Counted from the stretch's first letter, positions 10,563-21,957 are shown. The stretch: DNA of 64,000 nucleotides from Agrypnia vestita (GCA_016648135.1 JADDOH010000133.1:1-64000), one strand, 5' to 3'. Numbers and translations: made by a program. The notes: generated by a model not told the origin, from the letters alone.

Positions 10563-10737
10563 TTTTTTTTACGCTTCAACAGGCCAGGAGGCTCAATTAC
10601 AGAAGCGAAATACATGACATGACATGACGTACAGGCTTGAGTATATCACGTAGATTAAAATGTGATCTCACCGAGAATCGAACCCGGAACCCTCGGTGTG
10701 GGAAGCCAGTGTCATACCCACTGCGCTACGAGAGCCG
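10563..10737 (-). repeat. SINE family 1 (tRNA-derived)
   Basis: It is a close match to the copy at 7228-7404: head TCGTAGCGCAGTGGGTATGA, B box GGGTTCGATTC, tail GGCCTGTTGAAGCGTAAAAA. A short TGACA-type tandem lies near 10615. Confidence 0.85.
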
Positions 10738-10984
10738 CTTACGCATAGAGGATAGGATTACGTTAGCGTGTAAGCAGTGCCATCTAGCATCATCGCTTCA
10801 TCTGGTAGCGTTAGTGACAGACATTGTTACGTAGAGAATTGCGTGTTTTGATTGTTCAGTTCATTTACTTTCAGTGCAGTACCTTTATTTTTCCGCATGT
10901 ACTTTGTACCGTGCACCTTACACTCACATGAGTTTAAGTGTCGTGGGCAGGATGAAAACTTTAGCATGAAAAAATGCCAAAAAG

Positions 10985-11062
10985 GGTGGCGAAAGTGTAG
11001 GGACAACATGGGATCTACTGCTCATAAAACGGCCCTGGGTGTGTGGTGGTCCCTCTTCTCTA
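10985..11062. repeat. Dispersed repeat C
   Basis: It shares GAAAGTGTAGGG, TGCTCATAAAA and CCTGGGT with 34664-34745. On the minus strand both read a similar peptide (FMS..SHVVPTLS versus FMSNCSHIGPTLS), hinting at a coding remnant of a mobile element. Confidence 0.45.
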
Positions 11063-11214
11063 TTTAATACATTTTTATGTTATGTCAGGTAAAATTTCAT
11101 TTCGCTTTATCTTCTGAAATATATGTTTACATACAACTCATGTTACAACGAACCGACTGCACGCGCTTATATACGGTAGTGCTTTTTCAAAATACTAAAT
11201 AAAGATTTTATATT

Positions 11215-11880
11215 ACATACTAGCTGTAACCCGTCAAAAATGGGATTTCCAAGGAATAGATTTTTATTTATTTACATTTTTATATATACAGGGTGTACCA
11301 GAGCTAGCAGCAGAAACTTGGCCGGTAGGTTTCTGACTATTTTATGAGTCTAAAATTTTCAAGCAACTATGACAACAACATCAATAGTTATGGAGATATG
11401 CAATATCTAAGTTTGCATTTTTTTTCAATATTTTGACTTATTTTTTGCAAAAAGTTGAACTGTAATTACAGTAACTTATATCGATTATGAAAAATTAATT
11501 TGCTTCATTACGACTTAAATAAATTGATAAAAAACTTGTAAAAAATAACTTTCTTAAATTTTTGCAAGGTTTCTATCATTTAATTCGACTTTATTATAGC
11601 GAATAAATTTTTCATAATCGACATAAGTTACTGTAATGATAGTTCAACTTTTTGCAAAAAATAAATAACAAATTTTGAAAAAAAAATTCAAACTTTGATA
11701 TTGCATATCTCCGTAACTATTGATGTTAGGTCATAACATAGTCAGGAATTTATCTGCCAAGTTTTTGCTGCTAGCTCTGGTACACCCTGTATATATATTA
11801 TAAAGAAAATACGGACGTTACACGAAATTACGACCGACGGACGGACAGACAATGGAATTATTATAATTGGGATAACATAA
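11215..11880 (+). repeat. Dispersed repeat E, split by a nested MITE
   Basis: The head ACTAGCTGTAACCCGTCAAA (11218-11237) and the tail GACGGACGGACAGACAATGG (about 11834-11853) belong to one dispersed repeat also seen at 29036-29390 and, inverted, at 31190-31395. The foldback MITE at 11289-11789 sits inside it and is therefore younger. Confidence 0.6.
11289..11789. mobile_element. Foldback MITE with TA target duplication
   Basis: The ends are CAGGGTGTACCAGAGCTAGC and its complement GCTAGCTCTGGTACACCCTG, flanked by TA on both sides (Tc1/mariner-like). Inverted similarity continues inward past the termini: the left block with CAACATCAATAGTTATGGAG has a reversed partner near 11710-11730, and CAGTAACTTATATCGATTAT has a reversed partner near 11615-11635. 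The element is thus nearly one long hairpin. It is related to 20367-20880 by its interior. Confidence 0.85.
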
Positions 11881-13583
11881 TGGGAAATGCTCATACCTTT
11901 CAATATTACTTTTAAAAAATTCGTTTGGACAGAGATGTTGCAGTATAATTTTAATATCACTTAATCATAAAATCAATCCAAACACCTCCTTCACCCCCAT
12001 TTTCCATAAATCGTAGAGATATTTTTTCCCCATTTACGGCTCACGCCATCTGGTCCTGCTTGAGGGCTCAGTCCCGGGCATTATATCATCGTAAAAATCG
12101 TAAAAAAAACTCGGTTGATGCCTCAAATTTTGTCTCTGGGGAGGCAAAGTATGGAGTGAACCTTAAGCTACTTTTGTGTATAAATTTGAAGGGAAAGCCT
12201 AATACAATTTAGGATCTGACGGATAGCCTTACCTTCTGAGAATTAGTGGGATCTACTTTTCGTATTAACCTCCCTTTCGGTTTTTCTATTGATAACAACC
12301 CCGAGCTGGTTTGTTTTTTTAATATTCCATCGAATTATTAGAGCCTCGCTGCGAGGCTTTTGATTTAAATGTAATATGTAAATTTGGCAGGGACTGAAAA
12401 TATCTTTCTGTTAGTAAAAAAGCTTTGTATTTTTTTACACACAGGTATCACTGTTCTACGCACGTGCCAGAAATGGATTATGCTTAATAATATTAAAATA
12501 ATCATTATTTTTTATGTAAGAAATAAAAATAAATTTTATGCTTTCACATATTACATGTTTTACTACCCTTCTTCGCCAGATATAATTTCAGTATATGTCA
12601 CTTATTAATTACATATTAATTTACATTAGTACTAATAACATACAAATTAATTTCAGTATGTCACTGGAAAATTTCGAAAAAATGTGATTCCTGCAGAATG
12701 AAAAAAGTTGAAACAAATCATAATAAAATATTTACTCATATCGAGTCTCGTATGTTTTAAAAATGTTATTTTTTTTTAATCTTTCAGAAAAATATGGATA
12801 CCATTTTATTATTATTTTTTATGGTTAATTAAATATTTTAATGTTTTATGATTATGAAAAAAATTCGTCTTATGGTGGAAACCGTGCCCTTGACCTAAAA
12901 GTTGTTGAGATATATCGTTAAAGAGTATTTTGCTTCAAACCTTATTTTATTGGAAATAATTATGGATATTATTATTTTTAAATAATAAAAAAAGGTAAAA
13001 TTTTTTTAAATCTGTCGAGGAATTTCCCGAAGCGTTTAGGCGTATATTTCTTTAACAAGTTTTTTTTAATTATTATACTTTATCAGAAATGTAATCGGAA
13101 CTGATATATTCACAGTTTTTGTTATATCGAATAGACTATTTTAAAATCTTAAAATCGCCAGTTCTTAAGTAAAATTTATCAAGTACCAAGAACGCAACAG
13201 TTTACAGAGAATCCATACAAAACCTTAATTCCGCACAATGAAATTACATTAAAAAAGCAATAACCATTATGCATCTGTCAAGTGGCAAAATTCAAATATA
13301 AAATTAATGTTTCTTTACTTAGAAATAAAAAGAAAAAAATATATTTGAGAAAAATGAAACACCATCGCAGTTTTCTAAATATGGAATAATGAAAAGATAT
13401 AGTTATTTTGTATGTAGGATTTTGTTCGAAATTTTCTCAAATATTCCACCTAGTTCTAAAGTCTAATTTTATTTAATTTTTGATGTTAAAACGTCCTTAA
13501 AAAAGTGTCGGAAGTGGGGAGGCAAAATAAGCGACAGTTTCTGTCGAAATAATTTCAAACATCAAAAACTCTGCTAAAAATAG
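11881..13583. other. Unassigned DNA with one GC hairpin
   Basis: No gene or known repeat was recognised. A hairpin AGAGCCTCGC-TGCGAGGCTTTT lies at about 12340-12361 and looks like a bacterial terminator, but nothing else here is bacterial. Confidence 0.3.
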
Positions 13584-13799
13584 ACATCGCGCACCATTTT
13601 GGTCTCATTTGAAAGAAAAAATCTGAAAGTTTTTGTCAAAAAGTGTACAAGGCAAAGTGAATGCAAGATTTTCGTCTTTACGGATTCGACACATATCTGT
13701 AAACGGGATTATATCCCACAGATTAATTATCCCGTTCGAGTTTTAAAGAGGGGTGATTTTGTTACAATTCAACCAAATTTTAAATTGGAAATCTTATAA
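13584..13799 (+). other. Unplaced open frame, 71 codons
   Basis: The frame reads VSFERKNLKVFVKKC, KIFVFTDSTHICKRDYIPQ and PVRVLKRGDFVTIQPNFKLE. It has mixed, protein-like composition and ends at a stop at 13799, but no in-frame ATG is present and I do not recognise the family. It could be a fragment of a mobile element gene or chance. Surrounding DNA is non-coding in appearance. Confidence 0.25.
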
Positions 13800-14201
13800 A
13801 CTTAAAACTATGCGACGCTACGTCACTTTTTTAAACTTTTTCAAATTTACAGCGTAAGTGTGTTTGTACTTTTTTCCAATTGTAACATTTTGTAAATTTT
13901 CCATTGTAAAATTTTCCAAATGAGCAACTTTTTAGATTGACAAAAACACGGTTTTGATAAAAATTTAATACATTCTATTTTACACAATCAATTTTGGTCT
14001 GTAATTGAATAATTTAGAATCATTAGAAATAAACAAATAAAATATTATTAATAATCAATTAAATTTAACTACTAGTACAATTCTTAAAAATTTTCCAATA
14101 ATTTGTGTAATCAAGAACTTTAGCAATAATATTTTAAATAATTTTTTTTAATTAAAAAAAACAAAAGACATCATTTATTTTGATATTTTGACATTAATGA
14201 A
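13800..14201. other. Unassigned AT-rich DNA
   Basis: Nothing recognised. Confidence 0.3.
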
Positions 14202-14243
14202 ACACCCTGATGATGAAAAAGTTTTTCCGAAACATGTAGGTGT
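14202..14243 (+). ncRNA. Hammerhead-ribozyme-like motif (type I), Penelope-like
   Basis: In order: ACACC, CTGATGA, one extra T, a hairpin of GAAAA and TTTTC, GAAAC, ATGTA, GGTGT. ACACC pairs with GGTGT as a 5-bp stem I, different in sequence from those at 95-138 and 5305-5349. ACATGT is again the stem III palindrome. The downstream ATATAAGTAG and AAT-rich tail resemble other Penelope-like ends here. Confidence 0.55.
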
Positions 14244-14459
14244 AATTACTGAATATAAGTAGATTAAAAAAATAATAATAATAATGTATGTACTGTTTTG
14301 AGATGTGTTTCAGTTGTTATTAAAAATTATAAAAAATCACAATAGTTTCAGATATTCGATCATCGTAAGTGATTGAGATTATACACGTGTATTGTGTAAC
14401 ATTCAGTGATTTTGATCACAGTGTGTTTATTATTTCGCCGCGTGTCTTCATTTGGTTTT

Positions 14460-14695
14460 TGTTTATAGGCTGCGCGGGCGTATTGTGCAGGCTGGCGCGG
14501 CGGGGAAAGGCTGCAGCGGGACATCCATTAACATTAGTCCGGCTCCGGGCCGACACGGTGCCAGGCCTGACACGCCAGGCCAGACGACTAATGCACCGTA
14601 ATATTACTTCTGCCCTAATCAACTTTAATGCGACGCGGCTAGATGGAAACTTACTCTCTAAAATACATGGCCGTGATGCGAACAATCCCAAATAA
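14460..14695. other. GC-rich island, candidate conserved non-coding element
   Basis: The island has open frames on both strands over the same bases, which usually reflects high GC rather than coding. It contains the palindrome-like pair CCAGGCCTGACACGCCAGGC. No family was recognised. Confidence 0.3.
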
Positions 14696-14825
14696 TGTTT
14701 CACAAAAGTATTATTAATATATTTTTCACTTATTTATTTTTACTTATTAATATATTATTATTAATATATATTTACTCAACACTTTAAACTATTTTTTCCG
14801 ACATAAACAAGATCACCAACAAATA

Positions 14826-15490
14826 ACTCACTCACACTCAACAAGGGCACAGGTGAACTACGACTATCTTGTACCAAAATTCAAAAAATCATTTTCACAA
14901 AGATTTCACCTCTTCCAAGCACCAAAAACATACAATACTCTTAACACTTAACTTAAAACATGTAGCCATAGTCTCGCATACTTTTCTTCTAAAGTGAAAC
15001 TCTGGCTGCATGAAAAGGGAAGGAAGCATGCCCAAAACTTATTAAAAGCCATGATATAAACTAAATTTAAAATATACTAATCCTACAAGAACATTTACTG
15101 TCATCTTTTTAAATACTTTTAATTTTTTTATTTTATTTTATTTTATTAATATCCTATTCAGATCATTTTTTTCTTTGTCTATAATAGACTTAATTAACAT
15201 CATTATTAAATTGTAAACATTGAATTATTACTATTACTTAATTTTAATTGGCAATAAGATTGATTCAAAAATTTTATATAATTAATAAATATTCTTGAAC
15301 ATTATACTACTGGAAGAGCACTGTCTGCTATAATACAGTAAATTACTAGTGTAGCAGGCAGGGCGTCAAATCAATTAAGTGTTTACTTGCTGCCAAGACA
15401 CTCAGCAACAATGAAAAAAGCTTAATTTAATTTTGTAAACACTGTAAACATTTGTAACATTGAATTCAATAAACATTGAATAAATATAAA
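14826..15490 (+). mobile_element. LINE (CR1/Jockey-like) C-terminus and 3' UTR
   Basis: The plus strand reads HSHSTRAQVNYDYLVPKFKK, SFSQRFHLFQAPKTYNTL and later FSSKVKLWLHEKG. This is the HNYNTR...LVPKF...GQRxFxYxAPKxxNxL...LKxWL order of the extreme C-terminus. Internal stops are present. The following 400 bp ends with AACATTGAATAAATATAAAC, plausibly the 3' terminus. Confidence 0.7.
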
Positions 15491-15545
15491 CTTAATTTAA
15501 TTTTCTTGCAATCAAAGCAAACTACATATGAATATAAAATAATAT

Positions 15546-16090
15546 TTGTTTTCAATTTCATTGCATAGGAAACGGCGTTTATTATACATACATTCAAATA
15601 AACAATTATACATACATATTGATTCTCTCTCTCTATCTGAAATAAATTTGCATGTTAAACCCCGTATAAGAAACCCGGAGTTCTTCAGAATAAGTCAGCA
15701 CACTAATAATGTCGGTTACTTTTCTCCCATTACAAGGTTGTGTCGCACATATAATTTGTATTGTGCTGACCCTAACATTGATGCTGATATTCTTGCAGAC
15801 ACGTTATCTTCATTTAAAAACTCACTCATACACATTTCCAAACGATGACATGAACCTATAGATCCATTAAATCAATCATTCATTAAATACTAATCGCACT
15901 ACATTCAAACATAAAATGCACACTACACGTAAATGTGCATGTAAAATATAATTAATTGCAAAAATACATGTTACTAGAGCGTGCTGACGACACTTGTAAT
16001 TGGGCATAGTTTTCACTATAATGTTTATTATCAGAGTATCATGTACCTATAATCCTGTTAGTGTCTCTAATAAATAAAAAAAAATAAAAA
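15546..16090 (+). mobile_element. LINE C-terminus and 3' UTR, family 3
   Basis: The frame reads RIRNPEFFRISQHTNNVGYF, SPITRLCRTYNLYC and ADTLSSFKNSL before a stop at 15848. This resembles the RNPxxFxxPxHxTNYGxxSPIxRxxRxYN ending of Jockey/R1-type ORF2 proteins. The 3' UTR and the tail at 16070-16090 follow. A second, more truncated copy is at 23404-23710. Confidence 0.7.
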
Positions 16091-16257
16091 AAATCGATTC
16101 ATTATGTACATCTTACTCATAATTTACGAAAAATGTTAAGGATAATCTTCTCTTCTTATCATTTGCCTACCTGCACGATGCTATATAATTAATAATACTC
16201 GGGTAATAAAGTCAAAATTTAAAGGCTCTATAGATGATACTATTCTGGGCATATTGG

Positions 16258-16990
16258 TGAATAGGTAAACCATTAAACAGTACTAGATTTGCGGATGGTA
16301 CAGTGTTATTTGCAGACAACACCCATGAACTTAAAACACCGGTAAAAAAAGGTAGTGCAACGACAAAAAGATCGCTTCCTGTAAAAATTACAATCATTAT
16401 CAATGAACCAAAAGAAAAAGTTATGCAATGTTAGCATTTGGATGCATGGTAAACGAAAAACGGGATCTCAAGAAGTAAGAGCTAGAATCGAGATGGCAAG
16501 AAGTGAGTTTCTCAAAATGAAAACTGTGACCTAAACCGGCATCTACCAATGGTTAGATGTAATCTTTTCGACATTCTCTTAGGTGGAGGCATGGATACAA
16601 AATCAATAGTTAATCCACAAATTCCTTTGAGATGTGGTTCTGTAGGCACATACTGAAACTTTCTCGAGGGGAAATAGTTACAAATGTTGAAGTGTTGAAG
16701 ACCGAGAAGTCAAACAAGAATCATGATAAGAAAACTTGAGTATCTCGGACATATGAGAAGACCAAAGCATACTATTAACCAACTCATCATCCAGGAAGAA
16801 ATAAGTGGAAAAGAAGCCTAGGAAGACGCCGCATGTCATGGTGGCGTAACGTGAGTGGCTGGTACCGACGTAATTCGAGTAAGTTGTTCCATGCAGTAAT
16901 GAACAGAGACATGATTGCCAATATGATTGCCGATCTCCGAAGAAAGGTTGCACTACAAATAAGAAGATTAATAAAGAGGCGGTCATAAGT
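16258..16990 (+). mobile_element. RTE-like LINE reverse transcriptase remnant
   Basis: In shifting frames: STRFADGTVLFADN (a changed YADD box), VRARIEMARSEFLKMKTV, then RKLEYLGHMRRPKH, TINQLIIQEEISG, and traces of the GRRRxSWxRN and ELFxAVxxR blocks. That order is the C-terminal half of RTE-type elements. The catalytic box reads FADG and at least three frameshifts are needed, so it is dead. Confidence 0.8.
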
Positions 16991-17754
16991 CAGCGGTTTA
17001 CTACAGGAATAACCCTATCTTCGAGAAATGGCGTAGCTATTTATAGTACTAATAGGTGCCACAATAGCAATTGTGAGACCTACTAGTATCATATACGAGG
17101 GTTATAAAAACAAATATAGCAATATCCTACTGAGGTTTTACTGAGATAAATTCACTGAGAAAAATGTCACTACTCAAAGAAATTTCTCTGAAATCAATGA
17201 AAACTACATCTAATTGGATATTAAAAGCTTTTCATACTTTTTCACTTTTTTGTTTTATTACTTAATATTGTTGATATTTACTATTATGTAATTTTTGCTT
17301 CTCATACTTTGTTTGTCACTTTTTTGGTTAACTGCCTTTTTCTCTCATACGGTTGGTTAGAATAGCGTTTAAGATTTGAAATGATATTGGTACATGAGTC
17401 ATTCTTAATTGAGCTCTAGTTGAAAATTTCAAGATTACGTTGTTTTGTTGATTTATTGTAACTGAGAACTTGTGAATAATCTGTTTAAATAAATAATTGA
17501 ATAAAATCAACATGTAGTTTTGTCTCATCAGTTTTCACATATACTACATCAGTTTTCCTTTTATTTACATTTATAAATAAATATTTTATTTTTAAATATG
17601 TATATTGCTATGTTTGCTATCAAATAGTGCATACATTATTGGATTATGCTGTCTTTGGTACGATGTTTTAGTCTAAAATCGACATAAACTCACACTTTAG
17701 TAGGAAGCGTCCGTTTTGTCACGTGACACATCCTTAGACGTTAATTAACTGAAG
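16991..17754. other. Unassigned AT-rich DNA
   Basis: Nothing recognised. Confidence 0.3.
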
Positions 17755-18510
17755 TGGATATTGCTGCCTTTGCTTTTTATACGAGAATAATGCTGATTTT
17801 ACTTTTACTAGTTATTTAAGAACACGATTTTGGAAGGGATAGAGCTATATTCGGAAATAAATACTGAATATATGTAATTAATTACTGTTAAATGCACTAA
17901 ATTTTTACTTATATTTGGTTCCCTATAAATTATATATATTTATTTTTTTGAAAGTGTCCTAATTATTGATCATTTCCCTTTTAAATATGTTTAGATTTTA
18001 TCTTTTATAATTATTTTTTTGGTTTATTTTATCTTCTTATCTCATTTATCTGGTATATTGGTTTAATTATCTTTATTTCACTCTATTATTAATTTGTTAA
18101 GGTTAAGATTTCTAATTATTACTCTTTGCTTGTGTACTAATCACCTTGTATATATATTGTTTATTTCTATTGTTCATTTATTTTTTATTTTTCATTGTAT
18201 ATAGTTTATTTATCTTATTATTATTTAATTATTTACTCTAAAACGTATTTTATGTTAGGTGTATAAAAATTCTTCTAATTTTCTTGTACTGTAAAAGCCC
18301 AATAGGGCGTTTATTAGTAAATAAATAAATATAGTTTTGCCAAAAAAATTTAAACAAAATATGCACGTGTACTGAGTTTGAGAATTTATATGAATAAAAC
18401 CTCAAATTCAGTACATCACAAATTAGCAATCCTCGAATCCTAAACATTAAAATTAATATTTTTTAGATACTGCTGCCTTTGCTTTTGTACCTCTCATATG
18501 TGTTACGAAA
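17755..18510. mobile_element. Broken copies of MITE family F split by a LINE 3' end
   Basis: Family F right-end sequence (TGCTGCCTTTGCTTTTTATAC) lies at 17762-17782. An internal family F block (CGATTTTGGAAGGGATAGAG) is at 17825-17844. A right half (AAATTCAGTACAT, AGCAATCCTCG, TGCTGCCTTTGCTTTTGTAC) spans 18400-18500. Between them, to about 18335, lies an AT-rich block ending AAGCCCAATAGGGCGTTTAT plus AATAAATAAATA, which looks like a CR1-type LINE 3' end. Confidence 0.5.
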
Positions 18511-18599
18511 ACAAGAAATACGTCTCCCAGCCGTCTGATACCCACGTCACCCTAACGTGTATTGACTTATTAAGCACTTATAGGAAACCGTATAAATAA

Positions 18600-18805
18600 A
18601 TGTTACCTCCAATTATCGTAAAAACTTCCCGACCCCCGAGAAAGTTGACCAATAATATGGTCCCATTTCGGCGACCTGTCGCTGCTCGGGCCGCCGCTCC
18701 CGACGTGAAATATTAATAAGATGAGAAACTTCACCACAAAGAAACAATCGGGATCCTAGTATTGTCATCGCGGCGGCGGCGTACGTGTCACCGCTCGGTT
18801 ATATA
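18600..18805. other. GC-rich island with GCG microsatellite
   Basis: It includes CGGCGGCGGCG near 18770. No repeat family or frame was recognised. Candidate conserved non-coding DNA. Confidence 0.3.
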
Positions 18806-18847
18806 TATTTATTTTATTTCATTTAAATTAGTTGATATGACAAATCG

Positions 18848-19171
18848 TGAATCAACAAGTGTTTTTTTACATTTTATAGTTTACATTATTTTACGAGTGT
18901 AATGAAATAATTGTGAACTGTCAGAGCTTCTTAAAGACAACAAGACGTTCTCTCGAATATTCTATAACATTCTGGAACGCCCTATTATACTCGGGAAACG
19001 TCTGGAATAATCTAAAAGTAAAGTAATCAAACACTAAAAATGTATAGAAAATAGTCTAGAAGGTTCGAAAAACCAACGTGTTTCGTATAGAAGGTGGAAT
19101 CAGAGCCGCGGAGAGTTCGTGATGATGAATTTTAATTAATTAAAAAATTTATTTCGTTTCCGGTGACTTAA
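18848..19171 (+). repeat. Partial tandem duplicate of LTR 5' half and flank
   Basis: The block from ATCAACAAGTGT through GGAAACGTCTGGAA, AGAAGGTTCGAAAAACCAAC and GCGGAGAGTTC repeats at 19172-19460. It covers flank plus the U3-like part of the LTR only, so the LTR's upstream region is present twice. Confidence 0.7.
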
Positions 19172-19221
19172 CTGCATATCAACGAGTATTTCACATTTTT
19201 TAGTCTGCCTTTATTTTCTAC

Positions 19222-19705
19222 TGTAACAAAATAATTGCGAACAGTCAGAGCCTCTTGAAGATAACGACACGATCGGGTTCTGTCAAACATTTCATAATAT
19301 TTTAGAATACTCGGGAAACGTCTGGAACAATCTAAAAGTAACGGGGACATTCTCGCAAACACTAGTAATGTATAGAAAAGTTTCAAAGGTTCGAAAATCC
19401 AACGTGTTTCGTATAAAAGGCGGAGCCGGTGCGCGGAGAGTTCATGATTGTTTAAATTTTAACCGACGCGACTTAATCAGCGATAAAACTGACCGCAGTG
19501 TTACCAACGCGCAGATGAAACGAAGCAACCTATATCGGGCGAAGCATTTAAACAGAATATTCTTACAACGGATAATAATACAGACGAGTAATTAATTATG
19601 AAATAGAGGGAATTAAAGAATAGTGCGTAAATTTACTATGAATAAATTAATAAGTAGATAATTTCCAGTATTTTCAGTTGTCTCACGTAGCCACGAATCG
19701 TGTCA
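19222..19705 (+). mobile_element. Solo LTR, 484 bp, CTAC target duplication
   Basis: It starts TGTAACA and ends GTGTCA, and is flanked by CTAC on both sides (19218-19221 and 19706-19709). It has a TATA box (CGTATAAAAGGCGG, about 19421) and a 3' end CCACGAATCGTGTCA shared in pattern with LTRs at 22130, 42772 and 54922. A 4-bp duplication fits Ty3/Gypsy-type integration. No internal region remains, so recombination between LTRs is likely. Confidence 0.75.
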
Positions 19706-19889
19706 CTACACTATTTATTTACTTATTCTTTTTATGTACCTGTGCCTTCAATAAAATATTTTCTATTCAAGGTACAGTGGAAACCGGATACTATAAAAAA
19801 GAAAAATCATATCAATCGATAATTGTTATCTTAATTAATCGATCCCGAAACTTTGTGTATAATATTTAGAAAATGATTTACGTATCTTA

Positions 19890-20020
19890 TTTTAATAGAG
19901 ATGCGCACACGGATTACGTATCAATCTAAGTTAATCGCTTGTGTTTAAAAATAGGACTGGGGTCCTAGATCGGGGCTTGAATCACCGACATAATATATAT
20001 CCGAGATACTCAAGCTTTTT
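19890..20020 (-). repeat. SINE family 2, degenerate
   Basis: On the minus strand the order is a diverged head, then the body block ending CGTGTGCGCATCTC. It matches the other family 2 copies in order, but the B box is mutated. Confidence 0.5.
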
Positions 20021-20366
20021 TACCTTCATGGTTCGCATATTCACAAACATTGGTAATTCTATTCACCCAGGAAATTTTCAGTATGCATCTCTAGAGTCAC
20101 ATATCAAAGGCCTTGACTTTTCGGATTAATTCATGGTGAAGTGTACATGTGTCCACCCCGTACAATCGAATGGCGAAAATATAACATCGAACAATACCCA
20201 TTCTTAGTTGCAGGCTTAGGTCGTGCGGTTACGGTAATTAACACGCATGTGAGGTGTATATTGGGAAGGTGTTAGTGTGTGAATAATACTATGGTGTGGT
20301 GTGTAGTGCCCTGACAAAGAGATAGGTACGTCTCTAAACCGGTAGACAAAAAATATCCTTTATATA

Positions 20367-20880
20367 CAGGGTTATTTGGAAAACAAAAATAACCTCGCAG
20401 GATTATATTCTTGCCATGATCACGTATCGAAATTGTACGAGCAACCATGACCTAATTTTAATAGTACCTAAATTAGTTATACGACATCAAAGTTTGCATC
20501 TTTTTTTCAATATTTCTGACTATTTTTTTGTAAAACGTTGGACAATCGTTACAGTAACTTACATTGATTACGAAAAACTCATTCAAAATTTCAATTGGAA
20601 TGTTTTCCAATTGAGATTCGAAAGATTTTATAATTTTATTTGACTTCTATTACAGGGAATGAATTTTTCATATTCGATATAAGTAACTATAATGATAGTC
20701 CAACGTTTTACAAAAAATAAGTCAGAAATATTGAAAAAAAAATGCAAACTTTGATACTGCATATCTCCATAACTATTGATATTAGGTCATGGTTGCTTCA
20801 ACATTTTCGGCTCATAATCAAGGCAGAAATATAGTCCTGGGAGGTTTTTAATGTTTTCGAAATAACCCTGTATAGCAGGT
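20367..20880. mobile_element. Foldback MITE, second family, TA target duplication
   Basis: The ends are CAGGGTTATTTGGAAAAC and its diverged complement ending AATAACCCTG, flanked by TA. The inner region (ATCAAAGTTTGCATCTTTTT and its partner near 20740) folds back across most of the element. It shares interior with 11289-11789 but has different termini. A third, truncated copy is at 35408-35522. Confidence 0.8.
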
Positions 20881-20882
20881 CC

Positions 20883-21762
20883 GAATGAATTTACAACAAA
20901 ACAACTTTTAATTTTATCTAAAATCTGAATTATTTTTATCTAAAATCTGAAATGAAAAATAAAAAAACATCTGAAAACTATAATATTTATTATGAAAGGC
21001 TGTTTTTGATCGTATTATTTTAGCAGAGATTCAAAAAATATCTGTAGATAAATTACATATAAGCTAATTATAAAAATTGATGTAATAATTTGCGATTGCG
21101 TGTGTGCTTCTAGGAAATACCTCACATAACAGAATAAGAGTAATTAAATTATACAATTAATTGCATATCTCTAACTAGTCCCCTAATGGCCGATACAGAT
21201 ATTCCCAAAACACTTATTAATAACGACGGACAAAAAGCGAGGTAAAACCTCAAAATAACCCTTAAACGAGCCTGCCTGCTCGGTAGGCATATATTACACG
21301 CCAGAACGCACATCAGGCAAGAACGGAACAATTTCGCTTATAATTCTACCTTGTGAAGAAAATATTCAGACGGGCGTTAATGCATGAAAATGCGGTGAAA
21401 TAATTAACGCGAAGCAGACTACAGCAGGTATTAAAATGGAAACACCAAGGTTTTGATTTTGGTCGAATCGACACGCGTTTCTGTATCGGTATGATTCGAT
21501 ATGTATTCTGAGAGATTAAATTAATTGGATGTTTTCCCACTTAATGGATATTTATCCAGAGATATTGCTACATTTTTGCCAAATGCCAAAGTAGAATCCA
21601 CACTTTTTGCAAAAATGTATCAATGCGTATTACACTGCGTTTAAACAATATATTACATATCTGATAGTGATGGTTTTTACTTTTATGAATATACAAGAAG
21701 GTTAAGAAGAAACAGGAAGTAATCTTAGTAATAATAGGAAGTAGCTTGTTGATCTTGTGGTT
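20883..21762. other. Mixed-composition DNA, possible conserved element
   Basis: Up to 21160 it is AT-rich. From 21170 to 21545 composition is balanced and contains no repeat I recognise. It is a candidate non-coding regulatory segment. Confidence 0.25.
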
Positions 21763-21784
21763 ATGTTAGGTTAGGTTAGGTTCC
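21763..21784 (+). repeat. Interstitial TTAGG-type telomere repeat
   Basis: The run is GTTATGTTAGGTTAGGTTAGG, three perfect TTAGG units plus a near copy. TTAGG is the common insect telomere unit. Another run is at 34926-34957. Confidence 0.7.
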
Positions 21785-21957
21785 TCGCTCAGGTCTCTCG
21801 CCTCGTGATCCAAAAGTCACGGGGTCGAACCTCACTCCAGACCAGCAAATTAGCCTTTTTTTCGTAGCACATGCGTTTAGATTAGTTTGGAAATAGTAAG
21901 AATATTGATGTGACACGTATTCCGTGTTCGCATCTCTATTTAAAAAAAATCGAATAT
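21785..21957 (+). repeat. SINE family 2
   Basis: The head has CGCCTCGTGATCC and GGGGTCGAACCTC (a B box with one change). The body AAGAATATTGATGTGACACG and CCGTGTTCGCATCTC follows, then an A-rich tail. It sits directly between the TTAGG run and a SINE family 1 copy. Confidence 0.8.

Noticed and set aside
16678..16986. Minus-strand 102-codon frame
   Set aside because: It is the antisense of the RTE-like remnant that reads correctly on the plus strand.
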